Assembly: GCA_946803715.1 (NCBI GenBank)
Contig: CAMPET010000137.1
Location: forward strand, 68,867-95,252
DNA: 26,386 bases
Origin: Beroe ovata
Lineage: Eukaryota; Ctenophora; Nuda; Beroida; Beroidae
Reading direction: 5' to 3'
Part shown: positions 9,591-17,198 of the stretch, piece after piece
How the letters are laid out: the number at the start of each line of letters is the position of its first letter
Position numbering within the stretch: position 1 is the first letter of the stretch
Made by a program: the position numbers and the translations under genes
The notes under the pieces: generated by a model
The model's input: only the letters and a program-made list of their open reading frames with translations
The model's database searches: none
Told to the model about the DNA's origin: nothing

Positions 9591-12500
9591 CTGAAATGTG
9601 TGTGGTGTCAACTGTCAATATTCCGTGGTGTCAATATTCCGTGGTATCAATATTCCGTGGTGTCAACTGTCAGAATTCCGTGATTTCAAAGATGTATGAT
9701 TCAGGTACGGTGCACAATGTCGTACATGGTAAAAGTATCAGGGGCACGATTTGGGTTAAAAAGAGGTGCTACGGGCTCGATGTACGCTGTTAAAAATTGA
9801 GGTCAAGAGAATAAGTGTCACTGTGGTAAAAACTGTCCGGGTGTCGAATGGTGGCAAGTAGTATTCAGTATTCACTCACCACATTCACTCTTCTCTGAAT
9901 TGGGTCGACTCCAATCTGGACACTCTGAGCACATCCCAGCCCCACCAGAACTGATCGCGCCGTCAGGGCAGGGTTGGCATGAGTCCAAATCAGAACTCCG
10001 GTAAGTCCCAGGTGCACACTCCACTGAGAGAGGGGTTGTGAGGCAATAACATGGTATCCATGGTGATTTGTTACCATGGATACCATGTCCCACCCCATCA
10101 GGTGATTTCTCAGTGGTGCCTCAGCGATAACATATTGTGCTTATCGTGTGAATACGGTTTGGTAGGTAAAAGTTGCCTCACAACTACATGGTAACCGTAA
10201 CCATGGTGCAATCAATATATCATGACGTGGTTACCATGGGAACAATGCCTCACCACACTCAGGAGATTCATCGTCTAACTCGAAACCGAGAGCACAGCAG
10301 GTGTTTCCCAGGAGTTTTCCTTCTTCGCAAACACCTGGGGGGAGAATGGGTCAGGTGTGGCGGCAGAGAGGGCAAATCAAATGAGGGAGGGAAGAGATCA
10401 GATGAGGGAGGGAAGGAATCGTTGGAGGGTCTGATAGTTCACGATCTATATAACTGTCATGGTATCACAAGTTGAGGTGCAATATGCCCTTATATGGTAT
10501 AATTAAGTACCACAATATGATCTTACTCACAATCGCTCGACCCGGCCGGTGCTTTGCTCCCAGGCGGACAACTCTGGCATTTCTGCGTGTCCGAATCAAA
10601 GTAATAATTATCCACTTCTACACAGTTCCTACATTCGTCCCTGTACCACACCACGTCTTCTGAGTCTCCGCAATCGGCTTCTGCATATTTGTATCAAGAT
10701 ATCTCTTATCGAGAAAGTGTGAGATAACACGATATGTGCCTTGTGACTGTGAGATAACACCTCGACCGAAGTGTGACGTATCAAGAACAGTCAGGGGAAA
10801 ACACCCAAAATAACAATAATGTAACAACACCAGATACATCAGCCACGAGGTACAGTACTCGAGACTAATTTCTAGCCGCGTTATTAGACAAAATGAAAAG
10901 TGGAGAGGATTAAAATTGTGGGTTTGATTCCTCATTTTAGTCATCCCAAAAGACTTCCTAACTTTTTCGTGACTCCTGTTATTACAATCAACAATTCCCA
11001 TATGTTGGATTTCTTTACCTTGTGGTAGGAGTGCATAATCCACTGAGACTTTGTTTCCATGGAGGAGTGAGAACTCTACGTCGACCAGCTCCGCCAAGAC
11101 AGCGACATTCTCCCACCCAATAGGAGGGTCGCAGGAAAGTTCCCGTATTTTCGTGATCAAAGTTTCCTCCTTCGTTACAGTGAAAGTAAACTCAGGGACT
11201 ATATTTTTAGCGAGGTATATCGTGATAACGTTATACTTATAGCTGAATGTGTCGTGTGCCGGTGAAAACGATTCGGAGCACTTTTTGCTGTCATCGTCTG
11301 GATCCAATCCAAACTCGAATCCCAACACCGCGTCTATTTCACGGCTAACTGTGAGCCTGATATACGCAGCGATAGGGTTGTTGAAGTAGACGTTCAATTC
11401 CAATCCGCCGTCCGAAGTGTAGCTGATGGGACTAGAGCTGGAAAAAGCGAGCCGTATCTCCAGCATGGAATATGGAGAAGATTTTGCCAGGGCATTCGTC
11501 CAATCACCATCAGGAGTGAGCCAAACTGCACGGGGAATAATGTGAATAGCTGAGTTGCTTTAATGCTATAATGTCTATGTACAGGTACTATTTTGTTACT
11601 GATTAACTAATTAATTAACGTTATTAGTTATTATTGGGGAGAGGTAAGTAACTTATTTATAGTCTCGTGACAGTGATTGATCAATGAAACCCCGGTAACG
11701 ACCAAGGAGCATCGAAAATCACTGTCACGCCAATAAAACATTAAAACTATCAACTTATGAACATCAAACAATCAGGTGAAGTCTCACAACAGACTACAGC
11801 AGAGCATATACTTACCCTTTCTAGCGGTTCTGTACTGCATAAGAAACAAATCATTGTGAGCTTCTGGGACGCTGCCCTCGTAAAGATACATTATAACAAA
11901 CTGTAGATCAGATAGGGTAATGTCCATGGCATCCTTAATATCGAGTCCATTGTTCCCACAATCAGTGAATTTGTAGTCCTCCCCGTTAACGGAGATGAAG
12001 TTCACACCGCCGAAATCGAGTGTTAAGTACAAGTCTAGGTTCGTACTTTCGGTAGAATCCTTCTCACACCTTCTATTCGAGCCACTATTCCCATTATAGG
12101 CGTGAGCATATGTAAAGACGAGTCTGCTGCTAGAGGTCAGGTGACCGACTGATTCCGACTTAGTTATATATCCTATCGAGACTTCGCTATCATGATGGTT
12201 ATATGGGGTCTCTATGGCTTTAAAGAACCTTATAAAGATAGTCGATCGACTTGTACCAGAACCGGAACGCAGTGAGTCGAAATTAGCACCGGGCTTGGGT
12301 GTAATTCTCATGTAGATTGTGTCCTGGCTTGGATCAAAATCACTTTTTTCCAAATTATCTGGCCGGGTAATTGGTATATCATTCCAACCTGGACTACCTA
12401 TGGAAAAAAGCATTAGTATGAATGTGTACCTTCCTCAATGCAGTAGTGAATTCAATTAACGTGGGATCAATTGCAATCATTCCAGCTTGTCACTGAGAAC

Positions 12501-12660
12501 CGAGAATCCACTCTTCATACTACAGCTGCTGTAGTACTAGGGTACTAGTATCATATAACAACATAATCATGAATTGATAGCCAATTAATTTACCTGTGGC
12601 ATGGGATAGTTGGAAGGTGCAAAATGCAATGAGGGCCAATAAGAAGCCCTCTCGATCCAT
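7237..12660 (-). CDS. Secreted/surface multidomain protein: signal peptide, two novel domains, Cys-rich region, seven sushi domains (3' end unresolved)
   Basis: Thirteen exons, given high to low: 12660-12594, 12397-11816, 11525-11019, 10680-10531, 10334-10254, 10023-9880, 9590-9396, 9256-9074, 8989-8798, 8621-8430, 8235-8050, 7764-7582, 7422-7237. They join in one frame to 949 codons plus 1 base, and every junction is GT-AG and phase 1. Residues 1-22 are a signal peptide (MDREGFLLALIAFCTFQLSH). Residues 23-216 and 217-385 are two large domains with few cysteines that I do not recognise. Residues 386-510 are Cys-rich with GCC2/GCC3-like motifs (CAPGTYRSSDLDSCQPCP). Residues 511-949 are seven sushi/CCP-like domains, one per exon. 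Such proteins act outside the cell in adhesion, recognition or complement-like binding; the ligand is unknown. The last donor (GTGGGT at 7236) shows the coding part continues, but I could not fix the remaining exon(s), so whether there is a membrane anchor is open. The start is set by the signal peptide. Confidence 0.85.
9598..9688. repeat. Short tandem repeat in an intron, unit AATATTCCGTGGTRTC
   Basis: Four copies of a 16-base unit and variants stand in tandem, bounded by TCAACTGTCA on both sides. They sit in the intron between the last Cys-rich exon and the first sushi exon of the minus-strand gene. The unit shares the GTGGTGTCAA core with the reverse complement of the TTGACACCAC minisatellite, so it may be a further offshoot of that family. 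Confidence 0.7.
10049..10088. other. Perfect 16-bp inverted repeat with 8-base loop
   Basis: ACATGGTATCCATGGT (10049-10064) is exactly the reverse complement of ACCATGGATACCATGT (10073-10088), with GATTTGTT between. Each arm itself contains the palindrome CCATGG. The structure lies 26 bases upstream, in transcript order, of the exon at 10023-9880, between branch-point and donor regions of a 230-bp intron. Related ATGGTAACC words follow at 10188-10240. Confidence 0.85.
10375..10420. repeat. Tandem duplication, unit about 21 bases (ATGAGGGAGGGAAG core)
   Basis: Two adjacent copies of about 21 bases share ATGAGGGAGGGAAG. They lie in the 196-bp intron between the 150-nt and 81-nt Cys-rich exons of the sushi gene. 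On the transcript strand they are CT-rich, close to the acceptor of the next exon, and may lengthen its pyrimidine tract. Confidence 0.75.
11019..12397 (-). other. Two large unrecognised extracellular domains, one per exon
   Basis: Exons 12397-11816 (194 residues) and 11525-11019 (169 residues) are far longer than the other exons and code segments rich in beta-type hydrophobic alternation (TIYMRIT, LDLYLTLDFGG, LEIRLAFSS, LELNVYF, FTFTV). Both start with a Trp-containing turn (PGWND; DGDWTN) and end in a similar way (LFLMQYRTARKG; VSVDYALLPQG). I suspect an old duplication of one domain. I do not recognise the family. Confidence 0.5.
11666..11729. mobile_element. 64-bp inverted-repeat element, MITE-like (copy 2)
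   Basis: The element has perfect 13-base terminal inverted repeats, CGTGACAGTGATT and AATCACTGTCACG. It lies inside the 290-bp intron between the two large unrecognised domains of the sushi gene. It is related to the element at 7015-7080 in opposite orientation. There is no coding capacity, so if mobile it would depend on another element's transposase. Confidence 0.55.
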
Positions 12661-13479
12661 GAGATTGTCAGTCCATCTTTCTTTGCCCTATACTATGGAC
12701 GATGTCATATTCTCATCGTCACGATGAATATTTTCATTGCATTTTGAATTATAATACTGCATTGGGTAACTTGATGAATCGTGGGATTGCAACTGCAAGT
12801 GTGAATTGAGAGTACGTGATCTTGTACAATTGTGATTGAATTGTACAAATACATAATATACTATACACAATGCAATGTGCCGATGTACATTATTTATTGT
12901 ATTCGTCAAACTACACGATTACTCTCTGGCTATGGACCTATGGTAGTACGACGACACGACGTGCTGAGCTGCTAATGCTACGCGCGCGCGTTACGTGAAT
13001 CGTGATGGTGATGAACTATTGGGTATTGAAGTGTATGATAAGACGATGAAAATTCAATTGCAATATTAAATGCGAATTAAATTTGAAATTCATGGCAGTC
13101 ATTTAAAAAGTAAAGATGTCATCAATGATTAATGTAGAATCAATGATTGCTGTGGCGCGCGCGCGCATTTGTTTGACTATTTACAATTGGCACTTAGGCA
13201 CTATACGTAATTTTCATGTCTTGGGTTGAAATTGGATAATATCTGGAAAGAGGTACTTGATAACTGAAAGTATCGACTAACTGTATACCCACAGCTGTCC
13301 ACTCTTACACAAGACTGTTTAAGTTTGAATATGCAAACGTTCAATGTGCAGTGGTGGTATATCTATTAATAGGATGTGTGATTACTGGTGCTTGTGCTTC
13401 CCTGATTACGAGAATGTGAGATTGTGAGAAAAACTTTGACAGCACTGAGGCTAATCTATGTATAGCATTTATCATCACA
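12661..13479. promoter_or_regulatory. Divergent intergenic region (about 820 bp)
   Basis: This is the only space between the ATG of the minus-strand sushi gene (12660) and the first Met of the plus-strand 12-exon gene (13480), so it must carry both promoters. It contains two CG-alternating runs (CGCGCGCGCG near 12982; GGCGCGCGCGCGC near 13154) and AT-rich stretches. I see no clear TATA box on either side and no exon. Confidence 0.6.
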
Positions 13480-16400
13480 ATGAACCAGCTGTATCAGTCA
13501 CCAGAAGTAATTACAATTCCTATTGATCCCATATCACCCCAGGTTTGCAATGCTAAACAATCGTCTTATTAAACAAATGTACTGCAAAGATTGTAGTACC
13601 TATATCATATTTCTAAAAAAGGTTACATCTGTTTAATAAGATGACTATTCTCCCGATACAATTTAAAGTTAATTCTTTGACTCCTTATGTGTTAATCAGT
13701 AATTCAAATATCATGGCATTCTCAAGTGCAAAATTTTCTGCCAGGTTATTCAAGATGATCCAAGGAAGATTCGGAAATATTGCCTTGAAGTTCATGAGAG
13801 GGGGAAGAAATTTAAGCCCCAGATTAATTTTCAGCACAAACTCATGAAGGCTCATCTTTCTGATAATGAACCTAGTTCAGTCCACAGGTATTGTTAGCCA
13901 TTAACAGTTATTTTTTGATCTATTGTATCTTGCCGATTGATGTAGGATTATAACCATTTACCAAATTTTCAGCAATATCCATAATTATGAGATGACCACA
14001 AATCCTCGGAACACCCCATTCTTCTCTCTACATGGCCCAGAATATGAAGGAATTGCAAAATATTTTGACCCCAGAAGGACAAAGAGTAGAGACATACTTG
14101 GGGAAACAGTTTATCAAAAGCAAATCTTCATTGACATTGATGAAGAAATTCCAGCTACCAATGATATGCTGTTTGAGAGTATTTTGGCAGATTTTGATGT
14201 GCCAGAATCAGTGGATCTTAAACCTTTTGATAGTTTAGGTAAATATTCACCTCATGTAGGAACAATCTTATCAAAAACTTACATCGATTTAATTTGTCTT
14301 ATGAATTTTCTCTTCAGGGATTATTGAATTGAATACTGGTTCATCTTCTAAAGCTGAAATCATTAAAGAGGATCTTGAGGACCCCCTTTGCTTTGGTTGC
14401 CCTGTAATTCATCCAAAAAGCAAAATATTGGGAGTGAGGTTATGTCAGCAGAATGCAGACGATGAGCCTAACAGTTTCATTGAAGAGAAAAGGTACATAT
14501 ACCTATTTTTTAGGCAAAGAAGTTAAATGAAGGAATACTGTTTTGATGACTCATTTATGCTGCTTTATTCATCATTAGCAAAGAAACTGCTCAGTGTTGT
14601 CAACAACAGATCTGTGTCACAAGATATAGATGATTCAATTAGTAACACACATGCTCCTAATGGTGCTGTGAAGCTTGCTTCTGATCCAAATGAAAGCTTT
14701 ATTGATGAAGGGTGGGTTCTCTGAAATTCATTTACTATATGTTCAGGATTTAACTCTGATTTTCACTTACAATGGTTTACTCCGTCTAGTCCACTGGTTC
14801 CCAAAGCAGCATCCACTCCCAAGACAAAAAACAATGAACAGAAGAGGGTATATTCATCAAATATCCTGTTGAAGAAGATTTTGAAACAAAAGCTCTTACC
14901 ACACACAAAAAGTGATGACAATACCAACGCGGAAGGTAGAGAGAATGGCAAGGATACCCAAAGAAGGTCGGTGTTTATTATCAACTTGGAAGATAATTGC
15001 CAATTCATTGATTATATTAATAGGTGTGATACCACGTATCATGAACATATCACTGATACATTTATTTCTTCAGTGAATCAAAAGATATGATAATATCTGA
15101 ACAAAACAATCTAGAGGCTAGTGTTGAAATATTTGAGGAGGAATCACTTGATTTGATCACAAATCTATCTGATAAATCAGAATATGATAATCGAAGTTGT
15201 CAAATTCTGCCAATAGGCAAAGTGACTCTAGAAAACATAGAAATTGAAGATCATGTATCCAAACGGTTGAAACTGATCCAAGCTTCTGAAGAAATCACTA
15301 AGCAAAATAACCCTGCAAGTGATGAGAGCCAAGAACTTCTTAAAAGTAGGAGAGAACAGTCGTTGATTGTTAGAGAAGTGACAATGGCAGAAGACTTGGT
15401 GTTCTTTGACCTCATTAAAGAAATAAATCAGAACAACCGTGCTTTCAACCCCTTTCTGAAGATATCAAAAGGTACCTCATCAGAAATACATTCCTTTTAT
15501 CTCACCATTGAAACCACCAAACTGTTAGATTAACAACAATCATTGTCATCTCAGTAAATTCATGTTGATGGATTTTGGTTTATTTGAATCCAATTCAATT
15601 TGAATTCAAGTCACTTTCAGTCCCAGATCAAACACTGGGATTAAGTAAAAGACTCGCACTTTTCGACGCCGACACCCAAAATGGGACTGACAGTCTGGGT
15701 GAATATATCAGGTACCTATTATAGAGATCAGTATCTTCTGACTTAATTCATTATGATATAGTTTATTACCTGTTACACCCTCTCTAGGTCATGCAAAAGC
15801 AAGAAAGGTACCGGAAGTAACTTGCTAGAAACCAGCCTTCTTTCGATAAGGTCTCTTAAAGGAGAGACAGATAAAGTGAGTGAATGTATAAAGTGAGTGA
15901 ATGTATTTTATAATCAAATCTAATGGACCAGAATGATTCCTATCGGCTATCTACTAAAGATGTTAATTGAGATTTATATGAGTTTGTCTCATCATTATAG
16001 GCCACTGAAATTGAAGGAAATGAAAGGAACATTTCACATGAAAAACCAGATTCTTCAGAAACAGCACCAGAGAATGATCGTGATGCTAAATTGAGGAAAT
16101 TGTCTCTTAAAGACAGGTTGGGGCTGCAGTCTCAGTAATACCGTATGCTATTCAAGATTCCATGTTTACCATATTCGAATCGTTTGTTTCCGCTCAGAAA
16201 GATTGCCGAGTATCTAGCCACATTTTGCACTTGTTGGGTGGGGGATGGTGATAAGCATACCGGCTGTCAGGATAACTATGGTGAATTCTTGGTTGCTATG
16301 AGCAATAGGTGAGAATTTGATTGGATGACTAATATCATTCAATATGAGGTTCTGTATGTAACGTCCTGTGAGTATCTTGAAGTGTTTAAACTTGTGTTTG

Positions 16401-16846
16401 TCAGGTACGCCGGTACTATCGACATGAAAACCATTAATGCAGCGTTATCCGTGCTTGTGAAGCTAATCAACTTGCATTCCAACTGTGGTGTGTCTCAAAC
16501 CACAGTGACTCCCATAGCCACCCCACCTCCTCCCTCAGCGGCTCTCTCAACACCAGCTGCTACTCCCTCTGCAAGCGTAATTCCCCCTCGAGACACCACG
16601 AAATCCGCTACTTCATTAGCAACCACACCAACTTCCTTAGCAACAGTGGATCCCCCAAAAGCAACCACCCCAACTTCCTTAGCAACAGTAGATCCCCCAA
16701 AAGCAATCACCCCAACTTCCTTAGCAACACCACTATCTCAGTTAGCAACACTCCCCGGTGATGAATCGTTACCATCCGACAACATATTTCTCAGACTTGC
16801 CCTCTTTTCGGCAGAGCTTTTGAAACTCTTGACCGCAGAACTTTAA
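13480..16846 (+). CDS. Unrecognised 12-exon gene, 728-aa mostly disordered protein
   Basis: Exons: 13480-13542, 13745-13887, 13973-14238, 14318-14492, 14595-14711, 14790-14966 (or 15023), 15074-15471, 15621-15711, 15788-15875, 16001-16116, 16198-16308, 16405-16846. All junctions are GT-AG and the sum is exactly 729 codons with stop. I do not recognise the family. The N-terminal 150 residues look conserved and ordered (IPIDPISPQ, DDPRKIRKYCLEVHERGKKF, HGPEYEGIAKYFDPRR, IFIDIDEE). The middle is acidic, Ser/Asn/Lys-rich and probably disordered. Residues about 545-605 are helical with several Cys (LATFCTCWVGD, INAALSVLVKLINLH). A Thr/Pro-rich stretch with 14-residue repeats follows (656-690). The last 19 residues form an amphipathic helix (FLRLALFSAELLKLLTAEL). 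No signal peptide or membrane segment is seen. A nuclear or scaffold protein is a guess. An ATTAAA at 16907 may be its poly(A) signal. Confidence 0.75.
15871..15904 (+). repeat. Perfect 17-bp tandem duplication across a splice donor
   Basis: ATAAAGTGAGTGAATGT occurs twice back to back (15871-15887, 15888-15904). The unit contains the exon 9 donor (AAA|GTGAGT at 15875/15876), so an identical donor follows 17 bases later. Use of the second would add 17 nt and shift the frame. Confidence 0.9.
16625..16729 (+). repeat. 42-nt in-frame coding repeat (2.5 copies)
   Basis: Two full copies and one half copy of a 42-base unit lie in the last exon of the 12-exon gene. They code TPTSLATVDPPKAT-type peptides in frame. 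The first two copies differ by only a few bases, so the repeat is young and probably length-variable. Confidence 0.9.
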
Positions 16847-16906
16847 ACAGGCATCGCTTGATCGGATTGCGTGTTTTCTTTTTACGTTGGGTTGATCGTT
16901 TTTTAC

Positions 16907-16912
16907 ATTAAA
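16907..16912 (+). terminator. Possible poly(A) signal ATTAAA
   Basis: ATTAAA lies 61 bases after the TAA of the 12-exon gene, followed by a T-rich stretch. It is the commonest variant of AATAAA. It leaves under 300 bases before the next gene's ATG at 17199. Confidence 0.35.
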
Positions 16913-17198
16913 TTATCCTGCATTAACTTATTGTTTCTATTTTCTTATTTTTCATGGCTGTTAAACTATATTTTTGTTATCCATTTTAACTATTTTCTTC
17001 TTACTTCTGCCTCTACATATTTTGCTTTAATTCCGAATCCGAACAATATAAACTACAATATGCCCTCACCATGATACTTTGATGCTCCTTCTCTTACCGA
17101 TGATCCATCGGGTGTCTAATTTGACGCTCACTCTCTGTGCCATCATCAAACCTCCCTATAAAACCACTTAACAATTAACATGTTTACCCTTGACTAGG

